From Rubritepida sp. (lineage in GTDB: Bacteria; Pseudomonadota; Alphaproteobacteria; Acetobacterales; Acetobacteraceae), in the NCBI GenBank assembly GCA_014376425.1, contig JACMRO010000491.1:1-6578 (forward strand): a stretch of 6,578 nt of DNA, given 5' to 3'. The notes beneath the pieces were generated by a model, which was not told where the DNA came from, ran no database searches, and saw only the letters and a list, made by a program, of their open reading frames with translations. Position numbers and translations under genes: made by a program. This document shows, one piece after another, positions 1 to 6,389 of this stretch; position 1 is the stretch's first letter; the number at the start of each line of letters is the position of its first letter.

Positions 1-528
1 CTGTACCGGCACAAGGAACTCGCCGCCCTGGCCGACGAGTCCGAGATGGACCCGAAAGAACTCGACGCCCAGAAGTTCGACCTCAACTACGTCGCACTCG
101 ATGGCGAGATCGGCTGCATGGTGAATGGCGCCGGGCTGGCGATGGCGACGAGGGACATCATCAAGCTGTACGGCTCGTCGCCGGCGAATTTCCTTGACGT
201 CGGCGGCACCGCGGATGCGGCGCGGGTGACCGAGGCGTTCCGCATCATCACCTCGGACCCCAACGTGAAGGGCATCTTGGTCAACATCTTCGGCGGCATC
301 GCGAAGTGCGACATGATCGCCAACGGCATCGTCGCAGCCAGCAAGAACCTCGACCTCAAGGTGCCGCTGGTGGTGCGGCTTGAAGGGACGAATGTCGAAC
401 TCGGCAAGAAGATCCTGGCCGAGAGCGGGCTGGCCATCATCGCGGCCGACAACCTGGCGGATGCCGCCAAGAAGGCCGTCGCCGCGGTCAAGGAAGCACG
501 CGCCTCCGGCGTAGCGGGGGGCGTCTGA
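1..528 (+). CDS. sucC: Succinyl-CoA synthetase (ADP- or GDP-forming) beta subunit, 3' part
   Basis: Partial gene: the reading frame is open from base 1, so only the last 175 residues of a protein that is usually about 390 long are present. With SucD it interconverts succinyl-CoA and succinate, coupled to ATP or GTP formation, in the cytosol. The N-terminal ATP-grasp nucleotide-binding domain lies mostly outside the window. What remains is the C-terminal CoA-ligase-type domain, with the family motifs GCMVNGAGLAMAT, NFLDVGG, ILVNIFGGI and VVRLEGTN, which match E. coli SucC closely. The C-terminus carries a few extra residues (KEARASGVAGGV) compared with E. coli. The stop is separated by one base from the sucD start, so the two subunits are almost certainly translationally coupled. 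Nucleotide specificity cannot be judged from this fragment. Confidence 0.97.
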   Translation: MYRHKELAALADESEMDPKELDAQKFDLNYVALDGEIGCMVNGAGLAMATRDIIKLYGSSPANFLDVGGTADAARVTEAFRIITSDPNVKGILVNIFGGIAKCDMIANGIVAASKNLDLKVPLVVRLEGTNVELGKKILAESGLAIIAADNLADAAKKAVAAVKEARASGVAGGV

Positions 529-529
529 G

Positions 530-1426
530 ATGGCCATTCTGATCAATGCCCAGACCCGGGTGATGACCCAGGGCTTCACCGGCGCGCAGGGCACGTTCCA
601 CGCCAGCCAGGGCATCGCCTACGGGTCGAACTACGTGGGCGGCGTGACCCCGGGCAAGGGCGGCATGATGCACCCGGAGCTCGGCCTGCCGGTGTTCAAC
701 ACCGTCGCCGAATGCGTGGAGAAGACAGGCGCCGACGCGTCGGTCATCTATGTGCCGGCGGCCTTCGCGGCAGACAGCATCCTGGAGGCCATCGACGCCG
801 AACTGCCGCTGATCATTTGCATCACCGAAGGTATTCCGGTGCTGGACATGGTGCGGGTGAAGCGCGCGCTGGGCTCGTCGAAGTCCCGCCTGGTGGGGCC
901 GAACTGCCCGGGCGTGATCACCCCCGATGCCTGCAAGATCGGCATCATGCCCGGCCACATCCACCGTCGGGGCTCCGTCGGCATCGTGTCGCGCTCGGGC
1001 ACGCTGACCTATGAGGCGGTGGCGCAGACCACGGCGGCGGGGCTGGGTCAGTCCAGCTGCGTCGGCATCGGCGGTGACCCGGTGAAGGGCATGGATTTCA
1101 TCGACGTGCTGGAGCTGTTCCTGGCCGACCCGGAGACGAAATCGCTGGTGATGATCGGCGAGATCGGCGGGCAGTCGGAAATTCAGGCAGCCGAGTTCCT
1201 GAAGCGCGAGAACTTCGCGCCGGGCAAGCGTAACCTGCCGGTGGTCGGCTTCATCGCCGGCGCGACGGCACCGCCGGGGCGGCGGATGGGGCATGCGGGC
1301 GCGGTGATCTCGGGCGGCAAGGATACCGCCGAGGCCAAGATGGAGGCGATGGCGGCTGCGGGCATCCACATCGCCGACAGCCCGTCGGCGCTGGGGTCGA
1401 CGATGGTGAAGGCGCTGGGTGGGTAG
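530..1426 (+). CDS. sucD: Succinyl-CoA synthetase (ADP- or GDP-forming) alpha subunit
   Basis: Complete 298-residue protein; E. coli SucD has 289. It binds CoA and carries the histidine that is phosphorylated during the reaction. Seen in the sequence: the N-terminal CoA-binding Rossmann domain with GFTGAQGTFH (residues 15-24), VGGVTPGKGG, the GPNCPGVITP motif around Cys126, SRSGTLTYEA, the MIGEIGG segment, and the active-site loop GRRMGHAGAVISGGK with the phosphorylated His at residue 255 (His246 in E. coli). The extra length comes mainly from a longer connection before VVGFIAG and from a longer C-terminus. The start at 530 follows the sucC stop by one base and gives the normal N-terminus (MAILINAQTRVMTQGF). 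A G-run at 516-521 may act as a weak ribosome binding site. Confidence 0.98.
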   Translation: MAILINAQTRVMTQGFTGAQGTFHASQGIAYGSNYVGGVTPGKGGMMHPELGLPVFNTVAECVEKTGADASVIYVPAAFAADSILEAIDAELPLIICITEGIPVLDMVRVKRALGSSKSRLVGPNCPGVITPDACKIGIMPGHIHRRGSVGIVSRSGTLTYEAVAQTTAAGLGQSSCVGIGGDPVKGMDFIDVLELFLADPETKSLVMIGEIGGQSEIQAAEFLKRENFAPGKRNLPVVGFIAGATAPPGRRMGHAGAVISGGKDTAEAKMEAMAAAGIHIADSPSALGSTMVKALGG

Positions 1427-1460
1427 GCGGCGTTACGGCATACGGGTCAAAGCCAGATAC

Positions 1461-1500
1461 GCCCGCCGTCCGCCACCCATTTTCCCCACCCCTCCCATGC
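1461..1500 (+). promoter_or_regulatory. C-rich, G-poor stretch, possible Rho-utilisation-like region
   Basis: By my count 24 of these 40 bases are C and 5 are G on the transcribed-sense strand, directly downstream of the sucD stop. Untranslated C-rich, G-poor RNA is the known signature of Rho loading sites. It could reduce read-through from sucCD into sucAB, or be nothing more than a base-composition fluctuation. No stem followed by a T-run is present, so an intrinsic terminator is not supported. Confidence 0.25.
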
Positions 1501-1541
1501 ATTCAGGGGCTGCCGCACTCCCGCCATCAAGCATATGTTCA

Positions 1542-1576
1542 CTGGTGAAGCCGCAGTCTGGAAGCGGCATCACCAG
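1542..1576 (+). promoter_or_regulatory. RNA hairpin 1 in the sucA leader
   Basis: CTGGTGA (1542-1548) pairs perfectly with TCACCAG (1570-1576). After a single A-A mismatch (1549/1569), GCCGC (1550-1554) pairs with GCGGC (1564-1568) around a nine-base loop, AGTCTGGAA. That makes twelve Watson-Crick pairs. No T-run follows, so it is not an intrinsic terminator. The 3' arm (ACCAGC, 1572-1577) is also complementary to GCTGGT at 1607-1612 in hairpin 2, so the two structures can compete. Confidence 0.6.
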
Positions 1577-1592
1577 CAGAGCATCAAAGGGT

Positions 1593-1615
1593 CGGGCCGC
1601 CGCAAGGCTGGTCCG
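1593..1615 (+). promoter_or_regulatory. RNA hairpin 2 with GNRA-type tetraloop, immediately upstream of sucA
   Basis: CGGGCC (1593-1598) pairs with GGTCCG (1610-1615), including one G-U pair. After a single bulged T (1609), GCC (1599-1601) pairs with GGC (1606-1608) around a GCAA loop (1602-1605), which fits the stable GNRA class. The stem ends ten bases before the sucA ATG. The Shine-Dalgarno-like AAAGGG (1586-1591) lies just 5' of the stem. When the stem is folded that sequence is about ten bases from the start codon, but 33 when it is unfolded. Confidence 0.55.
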
Positions 1616-1624
1616 TGAAAAAGA

Positions 1625-4498
1625 ATGGCCGGAGTGGATATTCTCGCTAGCGTGATGACGGGCGGCAACGCCGCCTATCTCGCCGACCTCTACGCCCGTT
1701 GGGTCGAAAAACCCGACAGCGTCGACATCTCCTTCGCCGAGCTTTTCGCCGCGCTGAATGACGACGCCAGGGCGGTGCTGACCGATGCCTCGGGCGCCAG
1801 CTGGGCGCCACGCGCGCGCGGCGGCTTCGCACCCGAAGAGCCAGTCGCCACATCTTCGAAAGGCGCCAAGCCGTCCCCGGGCGCCGACCCGGCGACCATC
1901 CGCGCGGCCCAGCTCGACAGCATTCGCGCGCTGATGCTCATCCGCAGCTACCGCGTCCGCGGCCATCTGGAGGCGCAGCTCGACCCGCTCGGCCTGCAGC
2001 CGGCCAAGCCGCACCCGGAGCTGCAACCCGAATTCTGGGGTTTCACCACCGAGGCCGACCTCAACCGCCCAATCTTCATCGACGGCGTGCTGGGGCTGGA
2101 GACGGCGACGCCAAAGCAGATCATCGAACGCGTCCGCGACACCTATTGCGGCCCGATCGGCGTCGAATTCATGCACATCCAGGACCCGGGCCAGAAAAGC
2201 TGGATTCAACAGCGGATCGAGGGCGCGCCCTGGAACGGGCTGTATTCCCCGGCCGAGAAGGAGCAGATTCTAACCCAACTGACCGAGGCTGAGGGCTTCG
2301 AGGCCTTCTGCGCCAAGAAATACGTCGGCACCAAGCGCTTTGGCCTGGAAGGCGGTGAGACCACCATTTCCGCCGTGCAGACCGCGATCGAGACGTCGAC
2401 CCGCCTCGGCACCACGGAGATTGCCATCGGCATGGCGCATCGTGGCCGGCTGAACGTGCTCGTGAACGTGGTGAAGAAGCCTTACGTAAAGGTCTTCGCC
2501 GAATTCAAAGGCAGCGCCGCGAACCCGGAGGATGTCGGCGGCTCCGGCGACGTGAAGTATCACCTGGGCACCAGCGCCGATCTGGAGATCAACGGCCACA
2601 AAGTGCACCTGTCGCTGCAGCCCAACCCGTCGCATCTGGAAGCGGTGGACCCGGTGGTGATCGGCAAGATCCGTGCGCGACAGGACAAAGCGGGCGACAT
2701 AAACGACCGCGCCAGCTCCATGGCCATCCTGCTGCACGGCGATGCCGCCTTCGCCGGCCAGGGCCTGGTGTATGAAACGCTGGCGATGTCCCAGTTGGTC
2801 GGCTACCGCACCGGCGGCACGCTGCACATCGTGACCAACAACCAGATCGGCTTCACCACCGTGCCGGTGCACGCCTATTCGGGCCTGTACTGCACCGACG
2901 TGGCGAAGAGCATCCAGGCGCCGATCATCCATGTGAACGGCGACAACCCGGAGGCGGTGGTCTGGGCCGCGCGGTTGATCACCGAATACCGGATGACCTT
3001 TCATGCCGACATCGTGCTGGATATCGTCTGCTACCGTCGCCACGGCCACAATGAGGGCGACGAGCCTGCATTCACCCAGCCGCAGATGTACGCCCGCATC
3101 AAGGAAATGAAGACCGTCCGCACCCTCTATGCCGAAAAGCTGGCGTCGGAGGGTAGCGTCAGCGCCGAGCGTGGCCAGGCGATCCTCGATGCCTTCAACG
3201 CCAGGCTGGAGGAGGCCTTCCAGGCTGCCTCTGGCTATAAGCCAAACAAGGCGGATTGGCTGGAGGGCCACTGGTCCGGCCTCAAGCCTGCCGGCACCGA
3301 TAGTGGTGAGGTGGAAGAGGCGACCGCCGTGCCGCTGGAAACCCTGCGCGAGGTCGGCGCCGCGCTGTGCCGCGTACCCGCGACCTTCACCGCCAACCCC
3401 AAAATCACCCGCCAGCTGGAAGCCAAGCGCGCCACCATCGACAATGGCGAGGGGCTGGACTGGGCGACCGGCGAGGCGCTGGCCTTCGGCACGCTGCTGC
3501 TGGAGGGCCATCGCGTGCGCCTCTCGGGCGAGGATGTGCAGCGTGGCACCTTCTCCAACCGCCACGCGGTGCTGATCGACCAGGTGAACCAAGTCGAATA
3601 CGCGCCCTTGAACAACGTGAAGCCGGGCCAGGCGATGTTCCAGGCCTTCAACTCGCTGCTGAGCGAGATGGGGGTGCTGGGCTTCGACTACGGCTATTCG
3701 TTGGCCGACCCGAACACGCTGGTGCTGTGGGAGGCGCAGTTCGGCGACTTCGCCAATGGCGCACAGGTGATCATCGACCAGTTCATCGCCTCGGGCGAGA
3801 CCAAGTGGCTGCGCATGTCGGGCCTGGTGATGCTGCTGCCGCATGGCTATGAAGGCCAGGGGCCGGAGCATTCCTCCGCGCGGCTGGAGCGCTACCTGCA
3901 ACTTTGCGCCGAGCGCAACATGCGGGTTTGCAACTTCACCACCCCGGCGAACTACTTCCATGCGCTGCGCCGGCAACTGAAGGCCAATTATCGCAAGCCA
4001 TTGGTCGTGATGACGCCCAAGAGCCTGCTGCGGCACAAGCTGGCCGTGTCATCGATCAGCGATTTCGGCCCTGGCAGCGCGTTCCGCTTCGTCATCCCCG
4101 AAATCGATGCGATCGCGCCGGAGGAAAAGGTCAGGCGCGTAGTGCTCTGCACCGGCAAGGTTTATTATGACCTTCTGCAGGAACGGCGCGACCGCAAGAT
4201 CGATGACGTGGCGCTGATCCGGGTCGAGCAACTCTATCCCTTCCCGAAGAAGACCCTGACCGCGACCCTGGCGCCCTACAAACACGCCGAGGTGGTGTGG
4301 TGCCAGGAGGAGCCGGAGAATATGGGCGCCTGGCATTTCCTCGACCGGCGGATCGAAAAGGTATTGCTGGAGCTGGATGGCGCCTGCAAGCGGCCTGTCC
4401 TGGTGGGACGCGCTAATGCGGCCAGCCCGGCCACCGGCTTGGCCCGCACCCACGCCGCCCAGCAGGAGGCCCTGGTGAAGCAGGCCCTTGGCCTGTAA
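1625..4498 (+). CDS. sucA: 2-oxoglutarate dehydrogenase E1 component (thiamine diphosphate-dependent)
   Basis: Complete 957-residue E1 subunit of the 2-oxoglutarate dehydrogenase complex (E. coli 933). It decarboxylates 2-oxoglutarate and succinylates the lipoyl group of SucB. Order of parts: a short N-terminal segment of the OGDH N-terminal family (NAAYLADLYARWVEKPDSVD) that is thought to bind E2; a low-complexity link near residues 60-90; SYRVRGHLEAQLDPLGL; the thiamine-diphosphate domain with GMAHRGRLNVL (His272), QPNPSHLEAVDPVV (His337), the Mg/ThDP motif HGDAAFAGQG to TNNQIGFTT (Asp373, Asn405, Asn406) and CYRRHGHNEGDEP (from His473); then the pyrimidine-binding transketolase domain with VRLSGEDVQRGTFSNRHA, WEAQFGDFANGAQ and LLPHGYEGQGPEHSSARLER; and the C-terminal domain with VEQLYPFP and VWCQEEPENMGAW. 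The start at 1625 gives the family N-terminus. There is no Shine-Dalgarno sequence at normal distance, which is notable beside the leader hairpins. Confidence 0.98.
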   Translation: MAGVDILASVMTGGNAAYLADLYARWVEKPDSVDISFAELFAALNDDARAVLTDASGASWAPRARGGFAPEEPVATSSKGAKPSPGADPATIRAAQLDSIRALMLIRSYRVRGHLEAQLDPLGLQPAKPHPELQPEFWGFTTEADLNRPIFIDGVLGLETATPKQIIERVRDTYCGPIGVEFMHIQDPGQKSWIQQRIEGAPWNGLYSPAEKEQILTQLTEAEGFEAFCAKKYVGTKRFGLEGGETTISAVQTAIETSTRLGTTEIAIGMAHRGRLNVLVNVVKKPYVKVFAEFKGSAANPEDVGGSGDVKYHLGTSADLEINGHKVHLSLQPNPSHLEAVDPVVIGKIRARQDKAGDINDRASSMAILLHGDAAFAGQGLVYETLAMSQLVGYRTGGTLHIVTNNQIGFTTVPVHAYSGLYCTDVAKSIQAPIIHVNGDNPEAVVWAARLITEYRMTFHADIVLDIVCYRRHGHNEGDEPAFTQPQMYARIKEMKTVRTLYAEKLASEGSVSAERGQAILDAFNARLEEAFQAASGYKPNKADWLEGHWSGLKPAGTDSGEVEEATAVPLETLREVGAALCRVPATFTANPKITRQLEAKRATIDNGEGLDWATGEALAFGTLLLEGHRVRLSGEDVQRGTFSNRHAVLIDQVNQVEYAPLNNVKPGQAMFQAFNSLLSEMGVLGFDYGYSLADPNTLVLWEAQFGDFANGAQVIIDQFIASGETKWLRMSGLVMLLPHGYEGQGPEHSSARLERYLQLCAERNMRVCNFTTPANYFHALRRQLKANYRKPLVVMTPKSLLRHKLAVSSISDFGPGSAFRFVIPEIDAIAPEEKVRRVVLCTGKVYYDLLQERRDRKIDDVALIRVEQLYPFPKKTLTATLAPYKHAEVVWCQEEPENMGAWHFLDRRIEKVLLELDGACKRPVLVGRANAASPATGLARTHAAQQEALVKQALGL

Positions 4499-4529
4499 AA
4501 GCACCCGCAGAAGTTAGGCAGACATAACG

Positions 4530-5831
4530 ATGGCGACCGATATCATCGTGCCCACCCTGGGCGAGAGCGTCACAACCGCCACCGTGGCGCGCTGGCTGAA
4601 GCAGGCGGGAGACGCCGTGGCGGCCGATGAGCCGCTGGTGGAGCTGGAAACCGATAAGGTGACGGTGGAAGTGCCCGCGCCCCTGGCCGGCGTGCTGGAG
4701 GCTATTGCGGTCAAGGAAGGTGCGGAAGTCGAACCGGGCGCGGTACTGGGCAGCATCGCGGCTGGCAGCGGCTCGCCCAAAATGGCGGCGGGTGCCGGCA
4801 ATGCCGGGGCCAAGCCGGTGGGTTCAGGCTCCGGCTCGGCGGCCGGCACGCAAGCCAGCGACGCGGCCACCGTGGCCTCGCCGCCGCCGGCCCTGGTCAC
4901 GCCTCCCCCGGTGACGCCTGCGCTGGTGACGCCTGTCGCCGCGGCCGCACCGCACGCGCCGATGCCCGCGGCCGCCAAGTTGATAGCGGAGAACAACATC
5001 AGCCCCGGCCAGATCGGCCCCGGCTCGGCCAAGGACGGCCGGATCGCCAAGGGCGATGTGCTGAGCTTCCTGGCCAGCCCCCCGGCCGCGGCCACCACGC
5101 CGGCCGCAGCAAGGGCACCACGGATACTGGGCACGGGCGAGGAACGGGTGAAGATGACCCGGCTGCGCCTCACCATCGCCCGCCGGTTGAAGGAGGCGCA
5201 GAACAGCGCCGCCATGCTCACCACCTTCAACGAGGTGGATATGGGCGCGGCGATGGCGCTCCGCGCCGAGTACAAGGACGCGTTCGAAAAGAAGCACGGC
5301 GTCCGGCTGGGCTTCATGTCATTCTTCGTGCGCGCCTGCGTCGTCGGGCTGAAGGAATTCCCGGCGGTGAATGCCGAGATCGACGGCGACGACGTGGTTT
5401 ACAAAAACTTCGTCAACATGGGCGTGGCGGTGGGCGGGCCCTCCGGCCTGGTCGTCCCGGTGGTCAAAAACGCCGATCAGATGGGCTTCGCGCAGATCGA
5501 AAAGACCATTGGTGATTTCGGCAAGCGCGTGCGTGACGGCCAGCTCAAGCTGGAGGAGATGGCCGGCGGCAGCTTCACCATCACCAATGGTGGCGTCTAT
5601 GGCAGCCTGATGAGCACGCCCATCCTCAACCCGCCGCAGTCGGGCATCCTGGGCATGCACAAGATCCAGGACCGGCCGATGGCCGTGGGCGGCAAGGTCG
5701 AGATCCGCCCGATGATGTACCTGGCGCTGAGCTACGACCACCGGATCGTGGACGGGAAGGAAGCGGTAAGCTTCCTCGTCCGCGTGAAGGAATGCATCGA
5801 AGATCCCCGTCGCCTCATGTTGGACATTTGA
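4530..5831 (+). CDS. sucB: 2-oxoglutarate dehydrogenase E2 component, dihydrolipoamide succinyltransferase
   Basis: Complete 433-residue E2 core protein (E. coli 405), which accepts the succinyl group from SucA on lipoate and passes it to CoA. Domains: a lipoyl domain, residues 1 to about 77, with the lipoylated lysine at position 43 in ETDKVT; a long flexible Ala/Pro/Gly linker, about 78-145; a peripheral-subunit-binding domain, about 146-183 (AKLIAENNISPGQI, then DGRIAKGDVLSFLA); a second linker; and the catalytic acyltransferase domain from about 205 to the end, with the active-site DHRIVDG (His404, Asp408), NMGVAVGGPSGLVVPVV and the GGSFTITNGGVYGSLMSTPI segment. The succinyl-type core and its place next to sucA make it SucB rather than a pyruvate E2. 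A 31-base gap follows sucA, with a modest AGGCAG ribosome binding site at 4516-4521. The extra length is in the linker. Confidence 0.98.
   Translation: MATDIIVPTLGESVTTATVARWLKQAGDAVAADEPLVELETDKVTVEVPAPLAGVLEAIAVKEGAEVEPGAVLGSIAAGSGSPKMAAGAGNAGAKPVGSGSGSAAGTQASDAATVASPPPALVTPPPVTPALVTPVAAAAPHAPMPAAAKLIAENNISPGQIGPGSAKDGRIAKGDVLSFLASPPAAATTPAAARAPRILGTGEERVKMTRLRLTIARRLKEAQNSAAMLTTFNEVDMGAAMALRAEYKDAFEKKHGVRLGFMSFFVRACVVGLKEFPAVNAEIDGDDVVYKNFVNMGVAVGGPSGLVVPVVKNADQMGFAQIEKTIGDFGKRVRDGQLKLEEMAGGSFTITNGGVYGSLMSTPILNPPQSGILGMHKIQDRPMAVGGKVEIRPMMYLALSYDHRIVDGKEAVSFLVRVKECIEDPRRLMLDI
4890..4934 (+). repeat. Three in-frame 15-base repeats in the SucB linker
   Basis: Three adjacent units, 4890-4904, 4905-4919 and 4920-4934, encode ALVTP, PPVTP and ALVTP (residues 121-135). 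Units 1 and 3 differ at one base by my reading. They lie in the flexible linker between the lipoyl and subunit-binding domains, where length changes are tolerated, and look like a small local duplication. Confidence 0.7.
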
Positions 5832-5834
5832 ATC

Positions 5835-6083
5835 ATGCGCTCACGTGAAGGACAGCTCAGCGACAACCGCCCGGTGCCGCGCAACCGTGCCGAAAAGGAG
5901 CGGCAGCTGCGCGAACTGAAGGAGGTCTATGCCGCCATGAAGCAGCACACCTCGCCGGAGCTGCGGCAGAGCGTGGCCGGCAAGATCCGTGAATTGATGG
6001 CGGAGTTGGCCCAGCCGGCGCCGGCGCCGCGTGAGGAGCGGGCGCCGCGCTACCCGCGGCGGGAGCCGCGCCCGCTGGGCTGA
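5835..6083 (+). CDS. Small charged protein of unknown function, last gene of the suc cluster
   Basis: An 82-residue protein I do not recognise. The ATG lies three bases after the sucB stop and no clear Shine-Dalgarno sequence precedes it, so translation probably depends on coupling to sucB. The middle (about residues 17-60) is rich in Glu, Lys, Arg, Leu and Ala with a heptad-like pattern (RAEKERQLRELKEVYAAM, then LRQSVAGKIRELMAELAQ) and should form one or two amphipathic helices, perhaps a short helical hairpin or coiled coil. The tail is Pro/Arg-rich (PAPAPREERAPRYPRR) and likely disordered. There is no signal peptide, membrane segment or cysteine. Codon use is as GC-rich at third positions as in sucB, which supports a genuine resident gene. 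Its position suggests a link to the dehydrogenase complex, but the sequence itself does not show one. Confidence 0.75.
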   Translation: MRSREGQLSDNRPVPRNRAEKERQLRELKEVYAAMKQHTSPELRQSVAGKIRELMAELAQPAPAPREERAPRYPRREPRPLG

Positions 6084-6115
6084 GGTTTTCGCCGGCCTCG
6101 GCTGCCTGAGTTGAA

Positions 6116-6316
6116 CTAAGACCCTCTGCGATCAGGAACAGAGTTGGGTTGATTTCGTGCACACTTCTCGCAAGTCGGTGGTTTGTGCGGCTTGCGGATG
6201 GCTGTGATGACCTTGGCGAGGGCATCCAGCATTTTAGCGGCAGCTATCAGGCATCCCCCGATCATCAGGGTGACTTGTTGGAAGGTTGGATCGCTGATTA
6301 TCGCAAGAAGGGGCAT
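6116..6316 (-). CDS. Small hydrophobic protein with a CxxC motif, unknown function
   Basis: A 66-residue minus-strand gene, convergent with the suc cluster and ending 32 bases from it. I chose the ATG at 6316 because AAGGAA lies six bases upstream on that strand, a good ribosome binding site; a longer start at 6427 has no such site. Residues 1-40 are hydrophobic to amphipathic (TLMIGGCLIAAAKMLDALAK) and may form a membrane-associated helix. They are followed by a basic segment, RKPHKPP, and then Cys49-Glu-Lys-Cys52, a possible metal or disulfide pair. Only about 37 of 66 codons end in G or C, and the region is about 54% GC, both clearly below the suc genes, which suggests a recent arrival or a weakly constrained orphan. 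I recognise no family. Confidence 0.55.
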   Translation of the reverse strand: MPLLAIISDPTFQQVTLMIGGCLIAAAKMLDALAKVITAIRKPHKPPTCEKCARNQPNSVPDRRGS

Positions 6317-6389
6317 GGGGTGTTCCTTTCCCAATGCCCTTAGAAAACGGCGCTCAAAGAATTTTGCCCCAGACGGAGGGCCGCGCATC

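Larger units (their letters stand above)
1427..1624 (+). promoter_or_regulatory. sucD-sucA intergenic region / structured leader of sucA
   Basis: A 198-base gap in an otherwise tightly packed operon. I see no credible gene in it: the open frames that cross it on both strands run into sucD or sucA and have no family resemblance. It has two halves. The 5' half (about 1461-1500) is C-rich and G-poor. The 3' half folds into two consecutive hairpins (1542-1576 and 1593-1615) ending ten bases before the sucA start codon. A weaker hairpin can form between CCCCT at 1489-1493 and AGGGG at 1505-1509. CATCAA occurs twice, at 1525-1530 and 1582-1587. I found no convincing -35/-10 pair, so whether sucA has its own promoter is open. 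Structured RNA motifs upstream of sucA are known in other groups (the sucA motif of Burkholderiales and sucA-II of pseudomonads); I cannot say this one is related. Confidence 0.6.

Noticed and set aside
488..1369. Minus-strand open frame of 293 codons
   Set aside because: Antisense shadow of sucD, rich in Arg, His and Ala and without recognisable domains.
1497..1502. ATGCAT palindrome and the near-palindrome TTCACTGGTGAA (1538-1549) as repressor operators
   Set aside because: Both are short, and the second is better explained as part of hairpin 1. No promoter elements were found next to them.
1419..1655. Plus-strand 78-codon frame bridging sucD and sucA
   Set aside because: It overlaps the ends of both genes, has no ribosome binding site, and its codons follow the leader hairpins rather than a coding pattern.
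1433..2209. Minus-strand open frame of 258 codons covering the sucD-sucA gap and the start of sucA
   Set aside because: Most of it lies antisense to sucA and mirrors its codon structure, as is usual in GC-rich DNA. The part in the gap overlaps the hairpins and resembles no family I know. I could not exclude that the gap belongs to a dispersed repeat family; a nucleotide search of the genome would tell.
2270..4036. Minus-strand open frame of 588 codons
   Set aside because: Entirely antisense to sucA, with an unnatural composition rich in His, Gln, Arg, Ala and Gly, typical of the opposite strand of GC-rich genes.
6084..6115. Possible terminator between the convergent genes
   Set aside because: Only a four-pair stem (GCCG/CGGC around 6091-6102) is present, and no T-run follows it on either strand. 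The TTTT on the plus strand precedes the stem.
6317..6389. Promoters for the divergent small genes
   Set aside because: The spacer is relatively AT-rich in its middle, but I found no -35/-10 pair with acceptable sequence and spacing on either strand.
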